Shown here: positions 1 through 8,462 of the stretch, in pieces
How the letters are laid out: each line of letters starts with the position of its first letter
Numbering within the stretch: the stretch's first letter is position 1
NCBI RefSeq assembly: GCF_000775575.1
Contig: NZ_JRGN01000061.1
Coordinates: 1-33,430, forward strand
Length of the DNA stretch: 33,430 nt
DNA from: Planococcus sp. CAU13
GTDB lineage: Bacteria > Bacillota > Bacilli > Bacillales_A > Planococcaceae
Reading direction: 5' to 3'
Notes under the pieces: generated by a model
The model's input: the letters and a program-made list of their open reading frames with translations, nothing else
Told to the model about the DNA's origin: nothing
The model's database searches: none
Translations under genes and position numbers: made by a program

Positions 1-63
1 GACGTTTTGCTGTTCAGTTTTCAAGGTTCAGGTTAAAGTTTTAACGCCGCGCTCATTGGCGAC
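1..63 (-). other. Leader of an rRNA operon (5' external transcribed region)
   Basis: Read on the minus strand, this stretch contains CCTTGAAAACTGAAC (complement of 12-26), a sequence typical of rRNA operon leaders and spacers in Bacillales. It lies just downstream of a consensus promoter pointing the same way. The 16S gene itself would begin beyond position 1 and is not in the window. The identification rests on the leader motif plus the promoter, not on any rRNA sequence. Confidence 0.7.
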
Positions 64-69
64 TTTATT

Positions 70-98
70 AATATACCAGCTGACAAATAAGATGTCAA
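70..98 (-). promoter_or_regulatory. rRNA operon promoter P2
   Basis: On the minus strand there is a perfect -35 TTGACA (93-98), a 17-base spacer and the -10 TATATT (70-75). This is close to the sigma-A consensus and fits a strong rRNA promoter directly ahead of the leader at 1-63. Confidence 0.8.
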
Positions 99-136
99 CA
101 AGAATGTGAAAGTTTTTATAGGGTGTCACTAAATTT

Positions 137-165
137 ATTATAACAGAATTTTCAGTCAAGGAAAT
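137..165 (-). promoter_or_regulatory. Candidate upstream rRNA promoter P1 (extended -10)
   Basis: On the minus strand there is a perfect TATAAT (137-142) preceded by TG with one base between, an extended -10 element. The -35 is poor: TTTCCT at 16 bases, while a TTGACT is too close at 11. It lies about 67 bases upstream of the consensus promoter at 70-98, like the tandem P1-P2 pairs of Bacillus rRNA operons. Confidence 0.5.
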
Positions 166-338
166 TACAAAAGGGTTACAAGTTTGAAAGGAATAATCTC
201 CTTTACATCCAAAGATGAGACGGAATTTAAAATACTTGTATTTAAACTGTGCCGTTCCGCCTGCTGCATCACATGCTTCATCCTCCGTTATTCATATTAA
301 AACCTCCCACTTAACTTCCGGGTGAATTCAATTTCACC
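165..338 (-). other. Gene-poor stretch with a tiny ORF pair and a dyad
   Basis: The stretch from 1 to 483 has no clear gene. On the minus strand a well-spaced GGGAGG precedes a five-codon ORF (295-278, MNNGG then stop). Its glycine codons double as the GGAGG for an overlapping ORF of 35-38 codons (start 281 ATG or 272 GTG, stop 165) that I do not recognise. Upstream is the dyad GGTGAA-N6-TTCACC (321-338). This could be a small coupled operon or decayed sequence; the coding potential is unproven. Confidence 0.2.
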
Positions 339-439
339 AGTTCAGTTCAATATTGGTTTTTCAAGAACCCCTTGAGCCGTTCCTCACGATCATCATCAGC
401 CAGAAATTTTGACTTTCTTCTATATAAATATAGCCAAAG

Positions 440-472
440 AAAAAATCCACCAAAATTACGGCGGATTTTTTT
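440..472 (-). terminator. Terminator of the purine permease gene
   Basis: The hairpin arms AAAATCCNCC and GGNGGATTTT are flanked by A and T runs on both sides, shortly after the permease stop codon. It could work in either direction. Confidence 0.75.
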
Positions 473-483
473 ATTGTATGCTT

Positions 484-1821
484 CTATGCAAGAAAAATGA
501 AATACAAAACGAATACCACAAACAGCCCATACATGATCGGATGAACCTGTTTTGCTTTTCCGGCTGTGATCATTGTAATCGGATAGAAGATGAATCCGAT
601 GGCAATACCGGTTGCAATGCTGTAACCCAAAGGCATAGCGATGATTGTAAGGAAAGCCGGGACCGCAATCTCGAAACGGTTCCAGTCAATCAATCCAAGC
701 GCCGATACCATAAGCACACCAACAATAATTAATGCCGGCGCTGTCACCGCACTTGTAATTACCTCCAGCAGAGGGTAGAACAGAATCGCCACCAGGAACA
801 GGACACCTGTAACAACTGAAGCGAATCCTGACCTTGCGCCAGCTGCAACTCCGGAAGTTGACTCTATATAGGAAGTAGTCGTTGATGTCCCGAAAATCGC
901 ACCACCGACTGTTGCAATTGAATCTGCCAAAAGAGCTTTGCCCGCTCTTGGAAGTTTGTTGTCTTTCATCAGACCGGCCTGGTTGGCAACGGCTACAAGT
1001 GTGCCTGCTGTATCGAAGAAGTCCACAAACAAGAAAGTTAAAACGACTATGAGAAATTGAATATTCATCAATGAACCGAAATCATTGAAGATCGGTTCCA
1101 GCGCAACACCGAACGTCGGACCCATATCCGGAACATTCAAATCAATGACCGCACTCGGCAAATTGACGATTCCGAAGATCATTCCGACTACAGCTGCAAT
1201 CAGAATACCGAAGAAGATGCCGCCTTTAAATCCACGGACCATGAAAATTACAGTAACCACTAAACCGAAAATTGCAAGCAATGTGGATGGGTTTGATAAA
1301 TCTCCAATTCCAACCATCGTATCGGGATTGCCTACAATAATTTCAGCATTCTGCAATCCGATAAAAGTGATATAAAGACCGATACCCGCTCCGACTGCAT
1401 ATTTTAATTCGGCTGGAATCGCATTTATAATTGTTTCACGCAAGCCAGTCATTGTAAGAATAATGAAGATGAGACCTGAAAAAAGTACGCCGGTCAATGC
1501 TGTTTGCCACGGAATTCCGTATGTCAGAATAACTGTATAGGCGAAAAATGCGTTTAATCCCATGCCCGGTGCAAGTGCTATCGGATATTTGGCGAGAACT
1601 CCCATTAAAATTGAACCAAGTGCCGCAGCCAATGCTGTAGCCATAAAGACTGCGCCGTAATCCATGCGCATGGAATCCGGAAGATCAGGCACAGACGCCA
1701 ATGTCAGCGTCAATGGATTCACCACGAGAATATAAGCCATTGCCAAAAAGGTGGTTAAGCCCCCGATAAATTCCCTGCGGTAATTTGTTCCTAGCTCTTC
1801 AAACTGAAAATACTTCTTCAT
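484..1821 (-). CDS. pbuG: NCS2 family guanine/hypoxanthine permease
   Basis: This is a purine base permease of the AzgA-like NCS2 branch, importing hypoxanthine and guanine across the cytoplasmic membrane for salvage. The protein has about 445 residues, matching the family, with a dozen or so hydrophobic segments. The N-terminus EELGTNYRREFIGGLTTF and the segment APGMGLNAFFAY are typical of PbuG-type permeases. An ATG 54 bases further upstream lies inside the riboswitch terminator. The start at 1821 is chosen because GGAGG sits about eight bases before it. The gene follows guaA in the same direction, as in Bacillus subtilis, and has its own guanine-class riboswitch. It should therefore be shut off when guanine is plentiful, consistent with purine uptake. 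Confidence 0.93.
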   Translation of the reverse strand: MKKYFQFEELGTNYRREFIGGLTTFLAMAYILVVNPLTLTLASVPDLPDSMRMDYGAVFMATALAAALGSILMGVLAKYPIALAPGMGLNAFFAYTVILTYGIPWQTALTGVLFSGLIFIILTMTGLRETIINAIPAELKYAVGAGIGLYITFIGLQNAEIIVGNPDTMVGIGDLSNPSTLLAIFGLVVTVIFMVRGFKGGIFFGILIAAVVGMIFGIVNLPSAVIDLNVPDMGPTFGVALEPIFNDFGSLMNIQFLIVVLTFLFVDFFDTAGTLVAVANQAGLMKDNKLPRAGKALLADSIATVGGAIFGTSTTTSYIESTSGVAAGARSGFASVVTGVLFLVAILFYPLLEVITSAVTAPALIIVGVLMVSALGLIDWNRFEIAVPAFLTIIAMPLGYSIATGIAIGFIFYPITMITAGKAKQVHPIMYGLFVVFVLYFIFLA

Positions 1822-1861
1822 TTTTTTATTTCCTCCGCGTGCTGCCGCGAATGCGATTAAA

Positions 1862-1900
1862 ACAAAAGAACGCATACAGCTGAATGCCGTATGCGTTCTT
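1862..1900 (-). terminator. Riboswitch-controlled terminator before pbuG
   Basis: The minus-strand hairpin GAACGCATAC...GTATGCGTTC is followed by TTTTGTTTT, and lies between the purine aptamer and the permease start. It is the expected off-state structure. A second hairpin between aptamer and terminator (TTTCTGGAA / TTCCAGAAA, 1911-1937) may take part in the alternative fold. Confidence 0.8.
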
Positions 1901-1969
1901 CGATTTAATATTTCTGGAAAGACTATTCCAGAAATAGTTCAAGCCCCTTCAAAGATGCGGCTGAATCTT

Positions 1970-2040
1970 AAATCGTAGTCGAGTCATTTACGGTAACTCG
2001 GTAGAAACTTTCGGGCCATATCCCCGACATTATACGACAG
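1970..2040 (-). promoter_or_regulatory. Purine (guanine-class) riboswitch aptamer, pbuG
   Basis: The minus strand shows the full purine aptamer: P1 arms TCGTA (2037-2033) and TACGA (1977-1973), P2 TCGGG/CCCGA enclosing GATATGG, the junction GTTTCTACC, and P3 CGAGT/ACTCG around the TACCGTAAATG loop. The discriminator position in GACTACGA is C, which in this family selects guanine/hypoxanthine over adenine. It is followed by a terminator hairpin, so ligand binding should end transcription before pbuG. Confidence 0.93.
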
Positions 2041-2060
2041 CGTTATTTAATTTCTATTGT

Positions 2061-2089
2061 AGAATAACACATGAGTGAAAATGAAACAA
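2061..2089 (-). promoter_or_regulatory. Promoter of the pbuG riboswitch transcript
   Basis: On the minus strand there is TTGTTT (2084-2089), 17 bases, then TATTCT (2061-2066), placed just upstream of the aptamer. The match is moderate and the position is right. Confidence 0.45.
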
Positions 2090-2148
2090 GATAAATCACG
2101 AACATTTCAGAACAAAACTCAACTTAAGTTCGTAAATTGGCCCAATTT

Positions 2149-3702
2149 CTATTCCCATTCGATGGTTGCCGGTGGTTTACTCGTTATATCGTACAGTACG
2201 CGGTTGATGTGATTCACTTCATTGACAAGCCTCACACTGATCTTCTCCAGAACATCCCACGGAATCCGAGCCCAGTCTGAAGTCATTCCATCGATCGAAG
2301 TAACGGCGCGGATGCCAATTGCGTAATCATATGTGCGGGCATCCCCCATGACACCGACGCTGCGGATATCCGGCAGCACCGTGAAATATTGCCAGATGTC
2401 GCGGTCCAGGCCAGCTTTACTGATCTCTTCGCGCAGAATCCAGTCAGATTCACGGACGATTTCCAGTTTCTCTTCTGTAACAGCACCCATAATACGGATG
2501 CCAAGACCCGGGCCCGGGAATGGCTGACGCCAGACGATTTCATCCGGCATACCAAGTTCAGCGCCGAGCACACGGACTTCGTCTTTGAATAAAGTATTGA
2601 GTGGTTCAATCAATTTGAACTGCATATCTTCAGGCAACCCGCCGACGTTGTGATGTGATTTAATCGTCTGCGCAGTTGTTGTACCGCTTTCAATGATGTC
2701 TGTATACAAAGTTCCTTGAGCAAGGAAGTCCATGCCTTCAAGTTTTGATGCTTCATCGTCAAAAACATAGATGAATTCGTTACCGATGATTTTACGTTTT
2801 GTTTCGGGATCCGTGACGCCTTCAAGTTTTTTCATGAAACGTTCGCGTGCGTCGATTTTGATGACGTTCATATGGAAGCCGTCAGCGAATGTCTTCATGA
2901 CACTTTCCGCTTCTCCTTTACGAAGCAGGCCATGGTCAACAAACATACAGGTCAATTGATCGCCAATCGCTTTATGGATCAAGACCGCTACAACGGATGA
3001 GTCGACTCCCCCACTCAAAGCGCAAAGAACTTTTTTGTCCCCGACTTCTTCACGGATCCTTTCGATTTCAAGATCGATGTAATTTTCCATTGACCACTCC
3101 GCTTTCATTCCGCAGATTCCAAAAACGAACTCGCGCAGCAATTCCGTTCCATAAATAGTATGGCGAACTTCAGGGTGGAACTGGACGCCGTAGAAGCCTC
3201 TCGTCTCATCGGCCATTGAAGCGATTGGACACCCAGCGCTTGTACCGATGACATCAAATCCTGGAGGTGCTTCCGTCACCAGATCTCCGTGGCTCATCCA
3301 TACAATTTGCTCTTCAGGCATTCCCGAAAACAATTTGCTGTCTTTTACCAGTTTCAGTTCAGCTTTGCCGTATTCACGATTCAGTGATTTTTTGACGTCA
3401 CCTTTCAAATGGAGTGCCATCAATTGCATACCGTAACAGATTCCCAGAATCGGAAGACCCATTTCAAATATTGCATCATCGACTGAAAAGGCATTTTCAT
3501 CGTAGACCGAATTAGGTCCTCCAGAGAAAATGATTCCTGTCGCATTCATTTCTTTTATTTCTTCGGCTGTGACTGTATGTGGATGCAGTTCACTGTAGAC
3601 ACCAAGTTCACGGATGCGGCGCGTGATCAACTGGTTGTACTGACTGCCGAAATCTAAAACGACGATTTTACTTTGCTCTTTTAACATTGGACTGACTGGC
3701 AA
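2149..3702 (-). CDS. guaA: GMP synthase (glutamine-hydrolysing)
   Basis: This enzyme converts XMP to GMP using ATP and glutamine, the last step of de novo guanine nucleotide synthesis. Visible domains are an N-terminal class I glutamine amidotransferase (nucleophile Cys in GICYGMQ near residue 89, His and Glu in FHPE near 176-178), an ATP-pyrophosphatase domain with the P-loop SGGVDSS (about 230), and the C-terminal dimerisation domain ending KPPATIEWE. At about 517 residues it has the usual length. Start choice: GAGGTGA lies eight bases before a TTG at 3702, while the in-frame GTG at 3711 overlaps that site and the first ATG (3687) is too far from it. The guanine riboswitch upstream should repress it when guanine is abundant. 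Confidence 0.96.
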   Translation of the reverse strand: MPVSPMLKEQSKIVVLDFGSQYNQLITRRIRELGVYSELHPHTVTAEEIKEMNATGIIFSGGPNSVYDENAFSVDDAIFEMGLPILGICYGMQLMALHLKGDVKKSLNREYGKAELKLVKDSKLFSGMPEEQIVWMSHGDLVTEAPPGFDVIGTSAGCPIASMADETRGFYGVQFHPEVRHTIYGTELLREFVFGICGMKAEWSMENYIDLEIERIREEVGDKKVLCALSGGVDSSVVAVLIHKAIGDQLTCMFVDHGLLRKGEAESVMKTFADGFHMNVIKIDARERFMKKLEGVTDPETKRKIIGNEFIYVFDDEASKLEGMDFLAQGTLYTDIIESGTTTAQTIKSHHNVGGLPEDMQFKLIEPLNTLFKDEVRVLGAELGMPDEIVWRQPFPGPGLGIRIMGAVTEEKLEIVRESDWILREEISKAGLDRDIWQYFTVLPDIRSVGVMGDARTYDYAIGIRAVTSIDGMTSDWARIPWDVLEKISVRLVNEVNHINRVLYDITSKPPATIEWE

Positions 3703-3742
3703 AACCTTCACCTCTTCTGATCGATTTCAGGTGGCACAAATA

Positions 3743-3778
3743 ATAAAAGAACGCGAAAAAGCTCCTCGCGTTCTTTTG
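3743..3778 (-). terminator. Riboswitch-controlled terminator before guaA
   Basis: The minus-strand hairpin AAGAACGCGA...TCGCGTTCTT is followed by TTATTATTT, between the purine aptamer and the guaA start. Confidence 0.85.
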
Positions 3779-3829
3779 CTCTACATCAAAAAGGCGAAAC
3801 CCCATGCAAAAATAAGCATGTGGCATCCA

Positions 3830-3900
3830 CCTTCATAGTCAAGTCATTTCCGGAGACTTGGTAGAGACATCCGATCCATATCACCGGACATATATGAGGG
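3830..3900 (-). promoter_or_regulatory. Purine (guanine-class) riboswitch aptamer, guaA
   Basis: On the minus strand the elements are P1 TCATA (3897-3893) with TATGA (3837-3833), P2 TCCG/CGGA enclosing GTGATATGGAT, the junction TCTCTACC, and P3 CAAGT/ACTTG. The discriminator in GACTATGA is C, the guanine class. The terminator hairpin follows about 50 bases later. It is a second, diverged copy of the element that precedes pbuG. Confidence 0.92.
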
Positions 3901-3924
3901 CACCTGTACTTTATAATTTTCTCA

Positions 3925-3953
3925 ATTGTACAAGCTAGCCCGGGCAAAATCAA
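3925..3953 (-). promoter_or_regulatory. Promoter of the guaA riboswitch transcript
   Basis: On the minus strand there is TTGATT (3948-3953), 17 bases, then TACAAT (3925-3930). The -35 overlaps the stop end of the preceding transglutaminase gene. This gives guaA its own transcription start ahead of the riboswitch. Confidence 0.65.
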
Positions 3954-6142
3954 CTGCTTGTGCGATTGATTAAGTTTTCCCAACTTTCCTTCAATTCATG
4001 CCAGTCGACCGTTTCCGGCTGGCCTCCGTATACAGACTGTTCATAAGATGCAGTCAGCCGCGTCATTTCTCTCGTCCCGAAGAAGGAATCGATATATCTG
4101 GCATAGGACATTAATGTCTGGCCATCCTGACGTTTGATGCCGTAAAGATCCAACTGCTTCAATAAGCGAAGGTAGGCTTTTTCAAAAGTCTGCTTCCCGT
4201 TTTTTCTGCGGTAATAAGGAACCAAGATTTTCGGCATCCATTTTTGGCGCTTGAGGAACAAAGCTAGGGCCAGAAGCAGGAAAGCGGCGGCAGCAAGGAA
4301 TAACAATCCTTTATTGGCTGAAATAAAATCACCTGTCCGGTCCCAGAAGTTCGGCCCATTATCAACTGCAGCTGCAGCTGCAGCTTCATCCTGTTCTTCA
4401 ATCTCCGGACGCTCCGGACGCTCAGGCAATTCCTGCTCTTCCGAATCGGGCGTTTCAACATCAAGGTCAAAGTCTATCTGCGAAGCACCGGTGAATCCGA
4501 TGGTCGGCTCAAACAGCATCCAACCGACTCCCGGCATATATGCCTCCACCCATGAATGGGCATTATTATTGGTGACCTGGTAGATGTCGCTGTCACTGCC
4601 GGTTTCGGCGTCGATCTGAACACCTTCGTTAAAACCTTTGACCCAGCGCGCCGGAATATCCAGGCTGCGCAGCAGGACGACCATGGAAGTGGAGAAGTTG
4701 TCGCAATAGCCCCGTTTTGTTTCAAATAAAAACTGGTCAACGTAATCCTGATCTTCTGCCGGCACAGGAATATTCGTCAGACTGTATTCAAATCCATTGC
4801 GTTCAAAATAATTTTCAATTGCCTGCGCTTTGTCGTAGACCGTCTCCGAATTTTGGGTGATTTCTGCAGCCAGATCTCTGACCCGCTGCGGCAGTTCTTC
4901 CGGCAGCTGTTTATAACGGTCAAATTCCGGCGGCAATTCCGCCAGTTTGTCTACGGTCGTTTCCCGGAGGCCGGTCAAACTGTAAGATGGTTCATTGAAT
5001 TGAATTTCTACATTATCCGGTTCATAAGGTGCGCCGCTCAATAACGGTTCAATTTTCTGGTCATTTGCCGAATAGCTGTACCTGATTTCACCGTTCGTCT
5101 GAATCGATTCCACCCCATATGGATAAAGAACAAACGGAAAATCCTGTTCCATTTCGAGGACAGCTGTGAGTGATTCTTCCTCTGAACCAGGAATGAATTC
5201 GGTTTCTATAATATCGCCGTTGCTGTAAAGAACCGGGTCGGCCACAGGTTCACTCAGCTCCCAGCCTTTTGTGGTGTAGATATCCTTTGTTTCAACTTTC
5301 CAGTACTGGCCATCTTCGACTTCTGCACGGAATGCGGGTGTGTCATCACCGATGAACGACCCTCCGAGTTCCGAATCGTCCACTCCATAACCGATGCGAC
5401 CGACCGCAGCCGGACCCGGTCCGCCTTCTCCCGAAAAAGAGGTGAGGTAAGGGACGGGATCGGGCCAGATCGGGCCTGCTTTCGGCAAATAAAGTGCAAG
5501 CGCCGTTGAGGCAGCCACCATTATGAATAACGGGATGATGAAACCCGCCAGCCGATCAAGCGTTTCATTGATGCGGTGGCCCTCGAGCCACCTTGCCAAA
5601 TGCAGCAGCCCGGCCAGCATCAAACCGACCACCATGATGCGGATGATTGCTGTATCGCCATTATAGGGACTGAATGTATCGAGAACGGCGATGAAAACGA
5701 CGGTCAAAATATAGAACAGGAAAATGCTCAGGCGGAAACCGACCCAGTAATGAATGAGGTAAACAGCCATCCATAATAAGCTGAAAAACAGCACTGTCCT
5801 GAATATATCCGTCGTTTGCGCCCAATCCTGGGCAAATAATGCTTCAATATTTATTTGCAGATCGAACAGGATATAACCTAAAGCTTCAAATGAAAAAACA
5901 GCTGAATCGGTGTAGACGTGAATCAGGAACCAGAGTATAAAAAAAACTTTTACTCCGGCGGATATGGACCAGTGAATCTGGAGAAAAGCCATAATCAGGC
6001 TGATGCCAATAAATAGCAGAAACAGATTTTTGTGGCCCGTATCAGTTAAAGTGATGACGGGAGTAAGCCATTCTGCCAATAAAAGGAAGACGAGAACATA
6101 CAAAATCGCCATAAACGCTTTATTTTTTCGGATGGATTTCAT
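3950..6142 (-). CDS. yebA: Transglutaminase-like membrane protein (YebA/TgpA type)
   Basis: This is a membrane protein of 730 residues. Five or six hydrophobic segments fill residues 10-220. An extracytoplasmic part follows, with a transglutaminase-like core (Cys480 in KRGYCDNFS, His529 in NNNAHSWVEAY, and an acidic residue at Glu545 in FEPT). Then come a proline- and glutamate-rich linker, one more membrane segment near 612-635 and a cytoplasmic DUF4129-like tail. The start ATG at 6142 overlaps the stop of the DUF58 gene by four bases (ATGA), showing translational coupling. The yeaC-yeaD-yebA order is that of B. subtilis. Such MoxR-DUF58-transglutaminase sets are thought to act together in protein or envelope maintenance; the substrate is unknown. 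Confidence 0.88.
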   Translation of the reverse strand: MKSIRKNKAFMAILYVLVFLLLAEWLTPVITLTDTGHKNLFLLFIGISLIMAFLQIHWSISAGVKVFFILWFLIHVYTDSAVFSFEALGYILFDLQINIEALFAQDWAQTTDIFRTVLFFSLLWMAVYLIHYWVGFRLSIFLFYILTVVFIAVLDTFSPYNGDTAIIRIMVVGLMLAGLLHLARWLEGHRINETLDRLAGFIIPLFIMVAASTALALYLPKAGPIWPDPVPYLTSFSGEGGPGPAAVGRIGYGVDDSELGGSFIGDDTPAFRAEVEDGQYWKVETKDIYTTKGWELSEPVADPVLYSNGDIIETEFIPGSEEESLTAVLEMEQDFPFVLYPYGVESIQTNGEIRYSYSANDQKIEPLLSGAPYEPDNVEIQFNEPSYSLTGLRETTVDKLAELPPEFDRYKQLPEELPQRVRDLAAEITQNSETVYDKAQAIENYFERNGFEYSLTNIPVPAEDQDYVDQFLFETKRGYCDNFSTSMVVLLRSLDIPARWVKGFNEGVQIDAETGSDSDIYQVTNNNAHSWVEAYMPGVGWMLFEPTIGFTGASQIDFDLDVETPDSEEQELPERPERPEIEEQDEAAAAAAVDNGPNFWDRTGDFISANKGLLFLAAAAFLLLALALFLKRQKWMPKILVPYYRRKNGKQTFEKAYLRLLKQLDLYGIKRQDGQTLMSYARYIDSFFGTREMTRLTASYEQSVYGGQPETVDWHELKESWENLINRTSS

Positions 6143-7353
6143 TTGCGGCTCACCTCCGTGAAGACTGAAGTAAAATTCTCCGGTGTAACAAGTTTCACGA
6201 TAAAACCTTTGGATCCCGCGAACTGGATGGCGGCTTCATCCGCCTTCGCCAGCTTCTCGCCTTTATTCGTCAGAACAAGGCACATGCAAATATTGAGGTT
6301 TTTCACATTCCGCCGAATTGCTTCAACCATCTCCACCGTCAGTTTAGTGGTTATGTAAATCAATGTCGTGGCACGGATTTGCTGAAGTTCGCGGCCTGCC
6401 GCTTCTTCGACCGGCCGATCAAGGTCGGACAGTACTTTTGTCAGATGATACATGATATGTTGCAAATGGCTTTCAGAATGGATGACCGGAAACGAATCGG
6501 CAGTATTCCCTATCGAAAGGTAAGCGACACTCGAATTTCCCCTCACTATTGATTGAAGCAATGAAGCAGTCAGTTCCACCTGCATTTCGAATTTATCGGA
6601 CGGTTTTCTGTCATCAAGGAGAAACAGGTCCTCCGATTGCCTGTCTTCAAATTCCTTTGTCCGCAGCGTTTGAGTGCGGGCGAATGATTTCCAGTGTATC
6701 CAGGAAACGCGGTCGCCCGGCTGGTAATCCCGGATTCCGGTTGCCATGGTTGTATCCTTGACTAATGTATGCGGCGCAGCCATAGCGCCCTGGTCATAAC
6801 TGGATTCAAGAGCACGGTAAGGAATATCGACCGTGTTCGGGTATACGAGAATGGTCTGTCTGAGCGGAAACAGTTTCGTCTTTTTTGTCCAGCCAAAAAA
6901 ATCAGCGATTTCGAGTTCAATTCCTTCAAGGACATGCTCGCCCCTCGGCATATCCCCGATTTCATAATGCCACGTATGGGATTTTTTGAAACCGGGCATG
7001 AACAGCGTCCGATTATCTTCCGGATTTCGTTTGCGCAGCGCAATGGAATTCGTTTTTTCGGTAAGAACTGTGTACAGAAGAGGAAAAGAAGATGTGCGAT
7101 TAAAATGGACGGTCGCTGAAAACTTTTGTCCTTTCCGAATCTGGGTGGTATGGATTTCCCGCTTCATTTCAATATTCTTCAGCGAATAAAAGTTCAGCAG
7201 CAGAGAATACAGGACAAAAGGAAGCGCCATGTAAAAGATGAACCAGCTGACAAATCCTCCCTGGAACATCGCGAATGAAAATGTAAGAAGCAAAATGAAG
7301 ACCACAAAAATTATTCTGCCCCATGATGACAGGGCTTTTTTAATCCTTTTCAT
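6139..7353 (-). CDS. yeaD: DUF58 domain protein (YeaD type)
   Basis: The protein has 404 residues, with two adjacent hydrophobic segments near residues 14-55 and a soluble remainder. The conserved DUF58 stretch DYQPGDRVSWIHWKSFARTQ is near residue 205, followed by a von Willebrand A-like fold in the family. Its biochemical role is not established; it occurs next to MoxR ATPases and transglutaminase-like proteins. Here it sits between them, with four-base overlaps on both sides (start 7353 with the MoxR stop, stop 6139 with the next start), so the three proteins are probably made in fixed proportion. Confidence 0.87.
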   Translation of the reverse strand: MKRIKKALSSWGRIIFVVFILLLTFSFAMFQGGFVSWFIFYMALPFVLYSLLLNFYSLKNIEMKREIHTTQIRKGQKFSATVHFNRTSSFPLLYTVLTEKTNSIALRKRNPEDNRTLFMPGFKKSHTWHYEIGDMPRGEHVLEGIELEIADFFGWTKKTKLFPLRQTILVYPNTVDIPYRALESSYDQGAMAAPHTLVKDTTMATGIRDYQPGDRVSWIHWKSFARTQTLRTKEFEDRQSEDLFLLDDRKPSDKFEMQVELTASLLQSIVRGNSSVAYLSIGNTADSFPVIHSESHLQHIMYHLTKVLSDLDRPVEEAAGRELQQIRATTLIYITTKLTVEMVEAIRRNVKNLNICMCLVLTNKGEKLAKADEAAIQFAGSKGFIVKLVTPENFTSVFTEVSRK

Positions 7354-8300
7354 TGGCCGACTAGCCTTTGAACAGGAACTTTCGTCTTCGTCAAAATGCG
7401 GTCCGTAATTTCTTCAGCCGAAATGCCGTCATACCGTGCTTCGGAACGAAGCATGATGCGGTGTCCGAACACGAACTTCGCCAGATGCTGCACATCATCC
7501 GGTGTGACAAAATCCCGTCCTTTCAATAAAGCATAGGCCTGTGCCGATTTCATTAAAGCAATGGAACCACGCGGGCTTACTCCTAAGTAAACATACGAAT
7601 CATTCCGGGTCTGGCGGGCAAGTTCGACAATATAGCTGCGGATCGTGTCATCAACATTAACGTTTTTCGCCTGCCGCTGCAATTCAAGCAATTCTTCAAG
7701 GGAAATGACGGACTGCAAATCTTCGATCGGCATGGAAAGCTGAGAACGGCTTAATACTTCCATTTCTTCCTTCATTGAAGGATAGCCCATTTTGATTTTC
7801 AGCAGAAAACGGTCCAATTGGGCCTCAGGCAATGGATAGGTTCCTTCATATTCGATTGGATTCTGTGTCGCCATAACAAAAAACGGCTTGGGAATTTGCA
7901 TCGTGACACCGTCAATTGTGACAGAAGCTTCTTCCATGGCTTCCAGTAATGAGGATTGGGTTTTCGGGGAAGTACGGTTTATCTCATCCGCCAGTACGAT
8001 ATTGCCCATAATCGGGCCGGGACGGAAGTTGAATTCCATATCTTTCGGGTTATAGATGGAAACACCGATTACGTCCGAAGGCAGCAGGTCCGGTGTAAAC
8101 TGGATGCGTTTAAAATCCGCACCGACCGATTTTGCGAGCGCCCGCACCAGCATCGTTTTGCCGACACCGGGAACATCTTCCAGCAAAACATGTCCATGGG
8201 ACAGCATTGCCACTATGCTCAATTCGGCAATATCACGTTTGCCAATAATCACTTTTTCAATATTATCAATAACTTTGTTTAACTGTTCTTTTGGATTCAT
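7350..8300 (-). CDS. yeaC: MoxR family AAA+ ATPase (YeaC type)
   Basis: This is a cytoplasmic chaperone-like ATPase. It has Walker A GVGKT (about 45-49), Walker B LADEINR (about 103-109), and the sensor 1 region ATQNPIEYEGTYPLPEAQLDRF. MoxR proteins are believed to remodel or activate partner proteins, here probably the DUF58 and transglutaminase products encoded next. The open frame extends to 8420. However, GGGGGAA (8307-8313) precedes a run of three ATG codons, and the third (8300) has the best spacing; it gives 316 residues, close to the Bacillus protein. First gene of the operon. Confidence 0.92.
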   Translation of the reverse strand: MNPKEQLNKVIDNIEKVIIGKRDIAELSIVAMLSHGHVLLEDVPGVGKTMLVRALAKSVGADFKRIQFTPDLLPSDVIGVSIYNPKDMEFNFRPGPIMGNIVLADEINRTSPKTQSSLLEAMEEASVTIDGVTMQIPKPFFVMATQNPIEYEGTYPLPEAQLDRFLLKIKMGYPSMKEEMEVLSRSQLSMPIEDLQSVISLEELLELQRQAKNVNVDDTIRSYIVELARQTRNDSYVYLGVSPRGSIALMKSAQAYALLKGRDFVTPDDVQHLAKFVFGHRIMLRSEARYDGISAEEITDRILTKTKVPVQRLVGQ

Positions 8301-8318
8301 CATCATTTCCCCCATCGG

Positions 8319-8345
8319 GTGACAAATAATATTTCGAATTGTCAC
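8319..8345. repeat. Inverted repeat in the leader of the MoxR operon
   Basis: The dyad is GTGACAA (8319-8325), 13 bases, TTGTCAC (8339-8345), with perfect 7-base arms. It lies between the promoter and the ribosome binding site of the MoxR gene and ends five bases from the Shine-Dalgarno. It could be a repressor operator or an RNA hairpin that affects translation. Confidence 0.6.
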
Positions 8346-8358
8346 ATTCTTACTCATT

Positions 8359-8387
8359 AGCATAACGAATATTGGGTAATAACTCAA
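8359..8387 (-). promoter_or_regulatory. Promoter of the MoxR operon
   Basis: On the minus strand there is TTGAGT (8382-8387), 17 bases, then TATGCT (8359-8364), about 60 bases upstream of the MoxR start and just after the nadE terminator. Moderate match to sigma-A. Confidence 0.5.
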
Positions 8388-8424
8388 CTCTGCAGTAAGG
8401 TGCGACAGGTAAAAAAGCACAAAG

Positions 8425-8450
8425 AAAAGCCCCCCATTTGGAGGACTTTT
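8425..8450 (-). terminator. Terminator of the pncB-nadE operon
   Basis: The minus-strand hairpin AAAAGTCCTCC-AAAT-GGGGGGCTTTT (with G-U pairs) is followed by CTTTGTGCTTTTTT. It lies 13 bases after the nadE stop. Confidence 0.8.
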
Positions 8451-8462
8451 CAGTTTTTATAA

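Noticed and set aside
320-435. Minus-strand frame ending in a charged stretch (DDDREERLKGFLKNQ) just after the pbuG terminator
   Set aside because: It looks protein-like, but no start codon exists in frame and it reads through the terminator hairpin; treated as chance or an unidentifiable remnant.
409-732. 107-codon plus-strand frame at the end of pbuG
   Set aside because: It runs antisense through the permease gene and its terminator, has no ribosome binding site, and the composition is that of a shadow frame.
3786-3983. 65-codon minus-strand frame over the guaA leader
   Set aside because: It covers the purine riboswitch aptamer and the promoter; the RNA structure explains this stretch.
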